Shown here: positions 1 to 7,547 of the stretch, piece by piece
Position numbering within the stretch: the first letter of the stretch is position 1
How the letters are laid out: every line of letters starts with the position of its first letter
DNA from: JAGTRP01 sp035255045
GTDB taxonomy: Bacteria > Pseudomonadota > Gammaproteobacteria > Burkholderiales > Rhodocyclaceae
NCBI GenBank assembly: GCA_035255045.1
Contig: DATFAA010000007.1
Span: 62,001 to 126,000 of the forward strand
Length of the DNA: 64,000 nucleotides
Direction: 5' to 3'
Position numbers and translations under genes: made by a program
Notes under the pieces: model-generated
Database searches by the model: none
Seen by the model: the letters and a program-made list of their open reading frames with translations, nothing else
What the model was told of the DNA's origin: nothing

Positions 1-191
1 GGCTGGAAGACGTCGGCGACGGTGCCTTCGTTCACGAACAGGGCCAGCTGGGAATCCCGCACTGTGAGGCTGGCGCCGTACTGGATCTCGAAATCCTGCA
101 TGGGGAAGCGCCAGGCCAGCACACCGTCCTGGTCCTCGGTCCATTGCAGGATGTCGATGAACTGCTTCTTGATGAAATCCATCAGTGACAT
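1..191 (-). CDS. SPFH/virion-core-like protein (YdjI family), 5' part only
   Basis: Only the first 63 residues are inside the window; the gene runs off the left edge. The start is fixed by an AAGGAG ribosome binding site six bases before the ATG. The visible part begins MSLMDFIKKQFIDILQW and continues with a G-A-S-L-T-V-R-D-S-Q stretch and VNEGTVADVF. This is the layout of Bacillus YdjI-type proteins, which pair an SPFH/Band-7-like fold with a C-terminal zinc ribbon and are linked to membrane-stress (Psp-like) systems. The C-terminal half cannot be seen, so the family call rests on N-terminal pattern alone. The DUF350 gene 17 bases upstream of its start is read in the same direction and probably belongs to the same operon. 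Confidence 0.6.
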   Translation of the reverse strand, partial: MSLMDFIKKQFIDILQWTEDQDGVLAWRFPMQDFEIQYGASLTVRDSQLALFVNEGTVADVFQ

Positions 192-208
192 GGCGGGCTC
201 CTTGGGAA

Positions 209-610
209 TCAGACGATGCAGGCGGCGTTGATGAGGCCGACGCCGATGGAGAGGGAGGCGATGAATACCCCCGAGGCCAAGCGGCCCTTGGGAATGTCGG
301 CGGCGATCTGGGGCAGGATCACCCGGCAGGCCAGGAACACCGCCAGCTGGATGAGGCAGGCCAGGGTTCCCCAGCCCAGCATGGAGCGGAGGTTATGGCT
401 CACCGCCACCGCCACGGCCACCGGCAGGGCGATGCCGAGCAGCGCCCCCCCCAGGCTCACCGCCGCGGCGACGTTGCCCTGGCGGATGAGTACCAGTTCG
501 TTGTAGGGAGTGATGACGGCGTAGACGGTCAGGAAGACCGTCAGGAGGGCGATGGCCACCGCGAAGAATGACGCGAAGGCCAGCAAATTGTTGATTATGG
601 TGTCGACCAT
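209..610 (-). CDS. DUF350 (YjfL/UPF0719-type) inner-membrane protein
   Basis: This 133-residue protein is almost entirely hydrophobic, with about four membrane segments (roughly residues 8-30, 45-68, 75-95 and 108-130). Polar turns carry TPYNELVLIRQGN and SHNLRSMLGWG. Paired short repeats of this kind are typical of DUF350, the family of E. coli YjfL. No enzymatic residues are visible and the biochemical function is not known. The ATG at 610 is chosen because everything further upstream in this frame is antisense to coaX and lacks membrane character. The gene lies just ahead of a YdjI/SPFH-like gene. DUF350 and such proteins recur near phage-shock or envelope-stress genes, so a membrane-stress role is plausible but inferred. 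Confidence 0.75.
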   Translation of the reverse strand: MVDTIINNLLAFASFFAVAIALLTVFLTVYAVITPYNELVLIRQGNVAAAVSLGGALLGIALPVAVAVAVSHNLRSMLGWGTLACLIQLAVFLACRVILPQIAADIPKGRLASGVFIASLSIGVGLINAACIV

Positions 611-662
611 CCCTACCCCCTTTTTTGGCTCCGGCGCATCGTAGTCCTTGCCATGGGGATAT

Positions 663-1373
663 TCAAGCCAGATGGAAGAGGCCGTCCAGGACCAGGGTGT
701 CCACCTGCCTGGCCGGCAGGGCGAGATGGTCCATGAGGAGCGGAGCCGCCCCACCGAAAACCAGGCACTGGGCGCCGGGCCGTGCCGCGATGCGGCCGAA
801 GGCCCGCTCGATGGCGCCCAGCTGGGCCTCCAGGCAGCCGCTGAAGATGGCGTCGTCGGTGCAGCGCGGGAAGGCTTGGTGCCGGCCCTCGGCCAGGGGC
901 AGGCCGGCCGTGTTGCGGGCCAGGGAATGGCGCATCAATTCGAAGCCGGGAAGGATGAGGCCGCCCAGGAAGGTGCCGTCCCCATCCAGGGTGTCGATGG
1001 TGGTGGCGGTGCCGGCGCCGACCACCAGGCAGTCGGTCTGCACCAGGTGGCGGGCGCCGACCAGGGCGCACCAGCGGTCGACCCCGAGGCGGCCGGGCTC
1101 GACATAGCTGTTGGTGACTCCACCTGCCTCGGCTGCCGAGGCCACGAAGGTGAGACGCTGGCGCCAGCGCTCGAAGGCCCGCTCGATGGCCCCGGCCGCC
1201 AGCGGTCCCGCCACATTGGCGACCATGATCCGCTCGGGCGCCGGCAGGTTCTTCAGGCGTGCTCCCAACTGGCCGATGTCGGCCTGCAGGAGGGCACCCT
1301 CGGAAAGCCACAGATCGCCGTCCCGCAGGCCCCATTTGATGCGGGTGTTGCCGCTGTCGATGCAGAGGATCAT
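663..1373 (-). CDS. coaX: Type III pantothenate kinase
   Basis: CoaX phosphorylates pantothenate with ATP, the first step of coenzyme A synthesis in the cytoplasm. At 236 residues it has the usual length. The N-terminal phosphate-binding motif is DSGNTRIKWG (residues 5-14); further on are the type III signatures GVDRWCALVGAR and GAGTATTIDTLDGDG, which place it in the ASKHA fold rather than the CoaA or PanK-II families. The start ATG overlaps the stop codon of birA (ATGA), so the two are translationally coupled. This birA-coaX pairing is widespread in betaproteobacteria. Confidence 0.95.
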   Translation of the reverse strand: MILCIDSGNTRIKWGLRDGDLWLSEGALLQADIGQLGARLKNLPAPERIMVANVAGPLAAGAIERAFERWRQRLTFVASAAEAGGVTNSYVEPGRLGVDRWCALVGARHLVQTDCLVVGAGTATTIDTLDGDGTFLGGLILPGFELMRHSLARNTAGLPLAEGRHQAFPRCTDDAIFSGCLEAQLGAIERAFGRIAARPGAQCLVFGGAAPLLMDHLALPARQVDTLVLDGLFHLA

Positions 1374-2161
1374 AGGGCCCGCAGGGAAACGTCGCCGGAC
1401 AGGAAGCGCCTGACGCCGGCCGAGGTCTCCACCAGTAGGATGCCGTCGGCGTCCGCCCCCAGGCAGATGCCTTCGCCTTCGGTGGCGCCGTCCTCCAGAA
1501 CCCGCACCATCCGGCCCTGCCAGGCATGGCGGCGCTGCCATTCGCCCTGCAGGGCGGCGAAACCGCCGGCCTCGAAGCGGTCGAGGACAGCGGCCAGGGC
1601 CAGCAGCAGGCCGGCCAGGAGCCGGTGGCGGTCCGGCAGCGCGGCAAGGTCGTCGGCCAGCCCCGCCGCCGGCAGGGGCAGGTCGCCCCCCGGCGCCTGG
1701 AGGTTGAGGCCGATGCCGATGATGGCCTGGGTTCCGCGCCGATCAGAGGCGAGCTCCACCAGGATGCCGGCCAGCTTGGCGAAGCCGCCGGCCGTCTCGA
1801 GGAGCACGTCGTTGGGCCATTTGAGCCGCACGTGGGCGGCCCCCAGCTGTTCCAGGGCTTCGGCCACCGCCACCCCCACCGCCAGGGACAGGCCAGCCAG
1901 CCGGGTGGCCGGGCCGGAGAAGCGCCAGAGCAGGGAAAAGGTCAGGCTGCCCTCGGCCGAGGAGAGCCAGGTGCGGCCCCGGCGGCCGCGGCCGGCGCTC
2001 TGCCGGTCGGCGACGATCACCGTCCCGGCGGGGGCCCCCCGGTCGGCGCGGCGGCTCAGTTCGCTGCTGGTGGAATCGCACTCCTCCAGGCTGTCCACGT
2101 CGAAGCGGCCGGACTGGAAACCGAGCAGGGGCTTGATGAGTATGGGATCGATCAAGGGCAT
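1370..2161 (-). CDS. birA: Biotin--[acetyl-CoA-carboxylase] ligase without DNA-binding domain
   Basis: The enzyme activates biotin to biotinyl-AMP and attaches it to the AccB lysine (accB is at 43.2 kb). The ligase motif GRGRRGRTW, the KWPNDVL motif and the C-terminal SH3-like cap are all present. It has about 263 residues and begins with PLIDPILIKPLLG. The N-terminal winged helix that makes E. coli BirA (321 residues) a repressor is therefore missing, and this should be a monofunctional ligase. The ATG at 2161 has no clear ribosome binding site; a TTG at 2179 has GGAG nine bases upstream and would add six residues. Its stop overlaps the coaX start. Confidence 0.92.
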   Translation of the reverse strand: MPLIDPILIKPLLGFQSGRFDVDSLEECDSTSSELSRRADRGAPAGTVIVADRQSAGRGRRGRTWLSSAEGSLTFSLLWRFSGPATRLAGLSLAVGVAVAEALEQLGAAHVRLKWPNDVLLETAGGFAKLAGILVELASDRRGTQAIIGIGLNLQAPGGDLPLPAAGLADDLAALPDRHRLLAGLLLALAAVLDRFEAGGFAALQGEWQRRHAWQGRMVRVLEDGATEGEGICLGADADGILLVETSAGVRRFLSGDVSLRAL

Positions 2162-2292
2162 GGCCGAATTATGAACCAAGGCGCACGGCTCCAGGGAAAG
2201 ACGGACCTAGTCCGAAACGCCTAATTGCGCCCAGTACTTGACATATGCATAATCCATGCACTTTTCATTTCCTGTCATTGCCGCCGCGAACC

Positions 2293-2802
2293 ATGTCCAC
2301 GACACTCTACGATATCCTCGAGATCGACCAATGCGCCGATCAGGAAGAAATAGTCGAGACCTACAAGCGCCTGCACGCCGAGCTGTCCGCCAAGATCAAC
2401 GGCATCGCCGGCGCCGACCAAGAGACCCTCAATCGCATGACCGCCCTGCGCGAGGCCTTCAATACCCTCTCCGACCCGGAGCGCCGCCGCAACTACGACG
2501 CCCGCCTGGCCGCCCGGCAGAACCAGGTGCTGACCATCATCGAGGAAGCCCCCGGCTCCTTGTTCAAGACCCTGCTGCTGGTGGCCCTCATCGGCATCCT
2601 GGCGGTGGTCTACGCCAAGTTCCAAACCGAACAGGAAAGGACCCGGCTGGAACGGGAGCGCATCGCCGCCGAAGCCCGCATGGCCGACCTCCAGCTGCAG
2701 AGGGCACGGGAAGAGCAGAGGCACGCCATCAACATCGACTTCGAGCGGCGCCGGGACGAGGCCATGGAGCGCGCCCACCGGGGCGGCCCCGTCACCGAGT
2801 AG
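2293..2802 (+). CDS. J-domain-like membrane protein lacking the HPD motif
   Basis: The first 75 or so residues follow a DnaJ J-domain outline: LYDILEIDQCADQEEIVETYKRL, then ALREAFNTLSDPERRRNYD, corresponding to helices I-II and III-IV. The HPD tripeptide that stimulates DnaK should follow helix II; in its place is LHAELSAKING, so the canonical catalytic motif is absent. One membrane helix follows (about residues 93-109), then a charged coiled coil rich in Glu and Arg to the C terminus (111-160). The protein has 169 residues. It would be anchored in the inner membrane with the coiled coil on one side. It converges on ntrC with 13 bases between stops. Function unknown; it may bind Hsp70 without activating it or act as a scaffold. 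Confidence 0.7.
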   Translation: MSTTLYDILEIDQCADQEEIVETYKRLHAELSAKINGIAGADQETLNRMTALREAFNTLSDPERRRNYDARLAARQNQVLTIIEEAPGSLFKTLLLVALIGILAVVYAKFQTEQERTRLERERIAAEARMADLQLQRAREEQRHAINIDFERRRDEAMERAHRGGPVTE

Positions 2803-2815
2803 CGCCGCCGGCAAT

Positions 2816-4228
2816 CTACTCGCCGACGGCTTCCCTGCCCCCTTCGATCCCCAGTTCCTGAATCTTGCGGGTGATGGTGTTGCGCCCGATGCCTAGGGCC
2901 TGGGCCGCTTCGATGCGGCGCCCGCCGGTATGGGCGAGAGCGCGGGAAATCAGGATGCGCTCGAAGGTCTGGGACAGCATCTCATGCACTTCGCCGATGC
3001 CCCGCCCGAGCAGGCGGTCCACCTCCGCTTCCAGGGCACCCTCCCAGTCGGTGGCCAGGGCCGCGGCGGGGGCCTCCCGCAGTTCAGTCGGCAGGTCGTT
3101 CACTTCCACCTGCTGCCCCGGGGCCATGACGGTGAGCCAGTGGCAGAGGTTTTCCAGCTGCCGGACGTTGCCCTGGAAATCCAGGGAGGACAGGTACTTG
3201 ATGGCCGCCTCGGACAGGCGCTTGGGCTCCACCCCCAGTTCTTTGGCGCTCTTGGCCAGGAAGTGGCGGGTCAGGAGGGGGATGTCCTCGCGCCGCTCCC
3301 GCAGGGCCGGCAGGCGGATGCGGATGACGTTGAGGCGATGGAAGAGGTCCTCCCGGAAGAGGCCCTCCTTGACCCGGGACTCCAGGTGCTGGTGGGTGGC
3401 GGCGATGACCCGGACGTTGGCCTTGATGGGGGAATGGCCGCCCACCCGGTAGAAGTGACCGTCGGACAGGACCCGCAGCAGCCGGGTCTGGAGTTCGGCC
3501 GGCATGTCGCCGATCTCGTCCAGGAACAGGGTGCCGCCGTCGGCCTGCTCGAAGCGGCCCCGGCGCTGGGTCTGGGCGCCGGTAAAGGCGCCCCGCTCGT
3601 GTCCGAAGAGCTCGGATTCCAGCAGGTCCTTGGGGATGGCCGCCGTGTTGATGGCGACGAAGGGCTTGTCGGCCCGGGGACTGTGCCGATGCAGGGCGCG
3701 GGCCACCAGCTCCTTGCCGCTGCCCGACTCGCCGGTGATCAGCACCGTGGCATGGGAAAGGGCGAGGCGGCCGATGGCCCGGAAGACCTCCTGCATGGCC
3801 GGCGCCTGGCCAAGAATCTCCGGCGCCAGGGCCACTTCCTCCGATGCACCGGCTTGGTGCATCGACTCGTCGATGGCCCGGCGGATGAGTTCCACCGCCT
3901 GGTCCACGTCGAAGGGCTTGGGCAGGTATTCGAAGGCGCCGCCCTGGAAGGCGGCGACGGCGCTTTCCAGATCGGAATAGGCGGTCATGATGATGACCGG
4001 CACGCTGGCGAAGCGGGCCTTCATGACGTGCAGCAGTTCCAGCCCGGATTGGCCCGGCATGCGGATGTCCGACAGCAGCACCTGGGGCGGCTCGGCGCCA
4101 TGCTCCAGCTGGGACAGGGCCTCGGTGGCGGAGGCGAAGCTCTTGAAGGGAATGCCTTCGCGCGCCAGGGTCTTTTCCAGCACCCAGCGGATGGAACGAT
4201 CGTCGTCGACAATCCAGACGGGTTTCAT
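2816..4228 (-). CDS. glnG: Nitrogen regulation response regulator NtrC (sigma-54 activator)
   Basis: This is a three-domain enhancer-binding protein of 470 residues. The receiver domain carries the acidic pocket VDDD (7-10) and the phosphorylation site Asp54 in LLSDIRMPG. The AAA+ domain has Walker A GESGSGKE, the sigma-54-contacting loop GAFTGA and the Walker B region GGTLFLDEIGDM. The C-terminal Fis-type helix-turn-helix is GRRIEAAQALGIGRNTITRKI. The ATG at 4228 is preferred over a GTG ten codons upstream because MKPVWIVDDD matches the family start. It lies 46 bases downstream of ntrB. Its likely targets include the two boxes upstream of glnA at 7.5 kb. Confidence 0.96.
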   Translation of the reverse strand: MKPVWIVDDDRSIRWVLEKTLAREGIPFKSFASATEALSQLEHGAEPPQVLLSDIRMPGQSGLELLHVMKARFASVPVIIMTAYSDLESAVAAFQGGAFEYLPKPFDVDQAVELIRRAIDESMHQAGASEEVALAPEILGQAPAMQEVFRAIGRLALSHATVLITGESGSGKELVARALHRHSPRADKPFVAINTAAIPKDLLESELFGHERGAFTGAQTQRRGRFEQADGGTLFLDEIGDMPAELQTRLLRVLSDGHFYRVGGHSPIKANVRVIAATHQHLESRVKEGLFREDLFHRLNVIRIRLPALRERREDIPLLTRHFLAKSAKELGVEPKRLSEAAIKYLSSLDFQGNVRQLENLCHWLTVMAPGQQVEVNDLPTELREAPAAALATDWEGALEAEVDRLLGRGIGEVHEMLSQTFERILISRALAHTGGRRIEAAQALGIGRNTITRKIQELGIEGGREAVGE

Positions 4229-4274
4229 TTCTTGTCGGCTCTCTGTGGGGAAGGTCACCGATCAAAAGCAGGAG

Positions 4275-5336
4275 CTATGCCTGCTCCAGGGGCAGGCGGA
4301 TGGAGAAGCAGGTGTAGCCCGGGCGGCTGGTGCATTCCACCGTCCCCAGGTGGTGCTGAACGAAATTCTGGGCGATGGTGAGCCCCAGGCCGCTGCCCCC
4401 TTCCCGCCCCGACACCAGGGGATAGAACATGCGCTCCCGGATGGCCTCTGGGATGCCGGGCCCGTTGTCGATGACCTTGAGCTCGAGGGCCAGCCGGTAG
4501 CGCTTCTTGGCCAGGGTGACCTGGCGGATGGCTCGGGTCTGCAGGGCGATTTCGCCACTCCCGGCCATGGCCTGGGCAGCGTTGCGGGCGATGTTGAGGA
4601 TGGCCTGGATCAGCTGCTCCCGGTCCCCCACCAGTTCCGGCAGGCTGGTGTCATAGTCCCGGCGCATCTTGAGGGAGCCCGGGAATTCGGCGGTCAGCAG
4701 GCTGCGCACCCGCTCCAGGATCTCGTGGATATTGACGGTGGACGGCTGCATCGGCCGGTGGGGTGTCAGGAGCCGCTGCATCAGGTCCTGGAGGCGATCG
4801 GCCTCCTTGATGATGACCTGGGTGTATTCCTTGAGGGATGGGTTGTTGAGTTCGTGCTCGAGGAGCTGGGCGGCGCCCCGGATGCCCCCCAGGGGATTCT
4901 TGATCTCGTGGGCCAGGTTGCGGATCAGCTCCCGGTTGGCCTGCTGCTGCTCGATCAGGCGCTCCTCCCGGCTGGCGGCCAGCTGCTGGTCGATGGGCTG
5001 CAGCTCCACCAGGAGCTGGACGCCCGGGGCCTCCTCGCCATGGACCGGCGTGACCGTGCAGTTGAGGTGAAGCACCTGCCCATCGCTGCGGGTGATCTGG
5101 AGATTCTGGCCGGTGTAGCTCCAGTCGTTGGCGATGGCGTTGTCCAGGGCCGACTGCAGGGTGGCGGAGCAGGTGCACACCGCCCCCAGGGGCTTGCCCA
5201 CCAGGGTCCGGGCGCTGACGGCGAGGACGTTTTCCCCGGCCGGATTGATGTAGCGCACCCGCAGCCCGTCATCCAGAAGGAGCACGGCGGAGGCCAGGAG
5301 ATCCAGGCCGGCGAAGGGGTTCGAAGGTTCGGTCAT
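4275..5336 (-). CDS. glnL: Nitrogen regulation sensor histidine kinase/phosphatase NtrB
   Basis: NtrB phosphorylates NtrC when nitrogen is limiting and dephosphorylates it together with PII when nitrogen is plentiful. This copy has 353 residues and no membrane segment, as expected for a cytoplasmic sensor. A PAS domain (about 10-110, including RVRYINPAGENVL) is followed by the H box NLAHEIKNPLGGIRGAAQLL, an N box NIARNAAQAM, and G boxes DNGPGIP and GGSGLGL. The start has AAAGG six bases upstream; two upstream Met codons are less well placed. It lies downstream of glnA and a DUF4124 gene in one direction. Confidence 0.95.
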   Translation of the reverse strand: MTEPSNPFAGLDLLASAVLLLDDGLRVRYINPAGENVLAVSARTLVGKPLGAVCTCSATLQSALDNAIANDWSYTGQNLQITRSDGQVLHLNCTVTPVHGEEAPGVQLLVELQPIDQQLAASREERLIEQQQANRELIRNLAHEIKNPLGGIRGAAQLLEHELNNPSLKEYTQVIIKEADRLQDLMQRLLTPHRPMQPSTVNIHEILERVRSLLTAEFPGSLKMRRDYDTSLPELVGDREQLIQAILNIARNAAQAMAGSGEIALQTRAIRQVTLAKKRYRLALELKVIDNGPGIPEAIRERMFYPLVSGREGGSGLGLTIAQNFVQHHLGTVECTSRPGYTCFSIRLPLEQA

Positions 5337-5385
5337 CGCTGCCTTTCTAGGGGCCATCAAGCAGACGGCCTGGTCGCTCCGCCGG

Positions 5386-5832
5386 TCACTTCAGGTTGGC
5401 CAGTTCCCGGTTGATGGCCTGGATATTGCGCTCGTGCTGCCCGACCCGGTCCCGGTAGGGCAGCAGGCGATCAGGGCTCACCCGGGTCGCCTCCTGGTCG
5501 GCCAGGTCCTTCCTGGCCAGCTCCAGGCTCCGCTGCTCGGCGGACAGTTCCTGCTCCAGGATGCGCCGGCGGTCGTTGTCCCGCGCCTTCTGGGTATCCT
5601 CGGCCACCCGCGGGAAACCGGCGGGAGAAGGACTGGCGGCCGCCGGAGCGCTCTTCGCCCGGGGCGGCGGCAGGCTGCTGTCGGGCCCGCTCACCACCGG
5701 CCGGCAGTTCTTTTCCATCTTGGTATTGGAGATCAGGATGTTGCCGTTCTCGTCGGTGCACTTGTAGATGGTGTTGGCCGTCGCCAGCGGGGAGACTGCG
5801 AGCATCAGTAGGACGAAAGAAGCACGATTCAT
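5386..5832 (-). CDS. DUF4124-domain periplasmic protein
   Basis: The 148-residue product starts with a cleavable signal peptide (MNRASFVLLMLAVSPLATA, cleavage before NTIYKC). A short DUF4124 motif follows, IYKCTDENGNILISNT with a second Cys in KNCRPV, then a Pro/Ala/Ser linker and a C-terminal coiled coil (ILEQELSAEQRSLELARKDL). DUF4124 proteins are common in betaproteobacteria and often sit between glnA and ntrB, as here; their role is not established. The ATG at 5832 has no clear Shine-Dalgarno. A TTG four codons upstream is the only alternative. Confidence 0.8.
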   Translation of the reverse strand: MNRASFVLLMLAVSPLATANTIYKCTDENGNILISNTKMEKNCRPVVSGPDSSLPPPRAKSAPAAASPSPAGFPRVAEDTQKARDNDRRRILEQELSAEQRSLELARKDLADQEATRVSPDRLLPYRDRVGQHERNIQAINRELANLK

Positions 5833-5891
5833 TGTCGTCAGCAAGCGTTGTAACCAGTTGAGTTTAACGCGAACACCTTCGTTCGGTGCAC

Positions 5892-5921
5892 AAAAAAAGG
5901 ACGGGCGGACCCGTCCTTTTT
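5892..5921 (-). terminator. Rho-independent terminator after glnA
   Basis: A perfect 12-bp stem, AAAAAGGACGGG (5894-5905) and CCCGTCCTTTTT (5910-5921), closes on a CGGA loop. Read on the minus strand, the stem is followed by seven T residues, 18 bases past the glnA stop codon. The symmetry also makes it usable on the plus strand. It separates glnA from DUF4124-ntrBC, so ntrBC transcription must partly read through or start elsewhere. Confidence 0.9.
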
Positions 5922-5938
5922 CATTGCCGCAGAACTTC

Positions 5939-7351
5939 TTAGCAGCTGTAGTAGAGCTCGAATTCCACCGGGTGGGTGGTCATGCGAACCTTGTTCACTT
6001 CGTCCATCTTCAGGGTGATGAAGGCATCGATCCAGTCGTTGGAGAAGACGCCGCCGCGGGTCAGGAACTCGCGGTCCTTGTCGAGGGCGTCCAGGGCCTC
6101 GTCCAGGCTGGCGCACACGGTCGGGATCTTGGCATCCTCTTCCGGCGGCAGGTCGTACAGGTTCTTGTCGGCGGGATCGCCCGGGTGGATCTTGTTCTGG
6201 ATGCCGTCCAGGCCGGCCATCAGCAGGGCGGCGAAGCACAGGTACGGATTGGCGATGGGATCCGGGAAGCGGGTCTCGATCCGGCGGGCCTTGGTGGAGG
6301 AAACGAAGGGCACGCGGATGGAAGCGGAACGGTTCTTGGCGGAGTAAGCCAGCTTGACCGGAGCTTCGTAGTGGGGAACCAGACGCTTGTAGGAGTTGGT
6401 GCCCGGGTTGGTGATGGCGTTCAGGGCCTTGGCATGCTTGATGATGCCGCCGATGTAGAACAGGGCGGTCTCGGACAGGCCGGCGTAGCCGTCACCGGCG
6501 AACAGGTTCTTGCCGTCCTTCCAGATGGACTGGTGCACGTGCATGTCGGAGCCGTTGTCGCCGACGATGGGCTTGGGCATGAAGGTAGCCGTCTTGCCGT
6601 ACTGGTGGGCGACGTTGTGGATGACATACTTCATCATCTGGGTCCAGTCGGCGCGCTTCACCAGGGTGGAGAAGACGGTGCCGATTTCGCACTGGCCGGC
6701 GGTGGCCACTTCGTGGTGGTGAACTTCGACCGGCACGCCGATGGATTCCAGGGTCAGGACCATGGCGGAGCGGATGTCGTGCAGGCTGTCGACCGGGGGA
6801 ACCGGGAAGTAGCCGCCCTTGACGCCCGGACGGTGGCCGGTGTTGCCGCCGTCGAACTTCTCGCCGGAGGCCCAGGCGGCCTCCTCGGAGTTGATGCGGA
6901 CGTAGGTGCCGGACATGTCGGTCTTCCACTCGACGGAGTCGAAAATGAAGAACTCGGGTTCCGGGCCGAAGTAGGCGGTGTCGCCGATGCCCGAGGACTT
7001 CAGGTAGGCTTCGGCACGCTTGGCGATGGAGCGGGGGTCGCGGTCGTAGCCGCGGCCGTCGGCAGGATCGACCACGTCGCAGGACAGGACCAGGGTCGGC
7101 TCGTCGAAGAAGGGATCGATGAAGGCGGTGCCGGCATCGGGAATCAGCAGCATGTCGGAAGCCTGGATGCCCTTCCATCCGGCGATGGAGGAACCGTCGA
7201 AGGCGTGGCCGCTCTCGAACTTGTCTTCGTCGAAATGGGAGACCGGCACAGTGACGTGCTGTTCCTTGCCACGGGTATCGGTGAAACGGAAATCGACGAA
7301 CTTGACGTCGTTCTCCTGGACCATCTTCATCACGTCTTGCGGGGTTGCCAT
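5939..7351 (-). CDS. glnA: Glutamine synthetase type I
   Basis: GlnA makes glutamine from glutamate, ammonia and ATP as a cytoplasmic dodecamer. The 470-residue length is that of the adenylylated GSI-beta type. Visible signatures are DGSSIAGWK in the N-terminal domain, the active-site stretches EPEFFIFD and HHEVATAGQCEIG, the ATP-binding KPIVGDNGSDMHVHQS, and NRSASIRVP. The adenylylation tyrosine is in NLYDLPPEE (about Tyr399), so GlnE-type control is expected. The start codon has AGGAG ten bases upstream. A sigma-54 promoter and two NtrC boxes lie upstream, with a strong terminator downstream. Confidence 0.98.
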   Translation of the reverse strand: MATPQDVMKMVQENDVKFVDFRFTDTRGKEQHVTVPVSHFDEDKFESGHAFDGSSIAGWKGIQASDMLLIPDAGTAFIDPFFDEPTLVLSCDVVDPADGRGYDRDPRSIAKRAEAYLKSSGIGDTAYFGPEPEFFIFDSVEWKTDMSGTYVRINSEEAAWASGEKFDGGNTGHRPGVKGGYFPVPPVDSLHDIRSAMVLTLESIGVPVEVHHHEVATAGQCEIGTVFSTLVKRADWTQMMKYVIHNVAHQYGKTATFMPKPIVGDNGSDMHVHQSIWKDGKNLFAGDGYAGLSETALFYIGGIIKHAKALNAITNPGTNSYKRLVPHYEAPVKLAYSAKNRSASIRVPFVSSTKARRIETRFPDPIANPYLCFAALLMAGLDGIQNKIHPGDPADKNLYDLPPEEDAKIPTVCASLDEALDALDKDREFLTRGGVFSNDWIDAFITLKMDEVNKVRMTTHPVEFELYYSC

Positions 7352-7423
7352 AAGCGCATGTCTCCTACTGACTAAAAAGGTGCCGAATCGCCGGCGACAA
7401 TCAAAAACGAACGGGCAACATTA

Positions 7424-7439
7424 GCAGAAAGCGTGCCAA
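7424..7439 (-). promoter_or_regulatory. Sigma-54 promoter of glnA
   Basis: On the minus strand the sequence reads TTGGCACGCTTTCTGC. It has the invariant GG (-24) and GC (-12) exactly ten bases apart and matches the TGGCACG consensus at -24; only the -12 side (CTGC for TTGC) is weaker. Transcription would start near 7412, about 60 bases before the glnA ATG. Family knowledge: glnA is a classic RpoN/NtrC target. Confidence 0.88.
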
Positions 7440-7500
7440 TAGCCGTACCAAAGCTTTCTATTTTGCCACAAGGACATGAACCGCAGCCACGAAGATTTTA

Positions 7501-7517
7501 GGCACCAAACTTGTGCA
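7501..7517 (-). promoter_or_regulatory. NtrC binding box, promoter-proximal
   Basis: GGCACCAAACTTGTGCA contains the dyad GCACC-N5-TGTGC, close to the NtrC consensus GCACC-N5-GGTGC. The centre lies about 97 bases upstream of the predicted start site, in the usual enhancer range. Its partner box is centred 30 bases further upstream, about three helical turns, so both lie on the same DNA face. Confidence 0.8.
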
Positions 7518-7530
7518 TTCATTCACGAAA

Positions 7531-7547
7531 CGCCCTATTTTGGTGCA
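7531..7547 (-). promoter_or_regulatory. NtrC binding box, promoter-distal
   Basis: On the minus strand this reads TGCACCAAAATAGGGCG. It has one perfect half-site (TGCACCA) and a degenerate second half. It overlaps the stop codon of the upstream cation efflux gene, so the glnA enhancer extends into that gene's 3' end. The 30-bp spacing to the proximal box supports cooperative NtrC binding. Confidence 0.7.

Noticed and set aside
2238..2266. TTGACA hexamer upstream of the J-like gene
   Set aside because: A perfect -35 hexamer at 2238-2243 has no acceptable -10 at 16-18 bases (CTTTTC at 2261).
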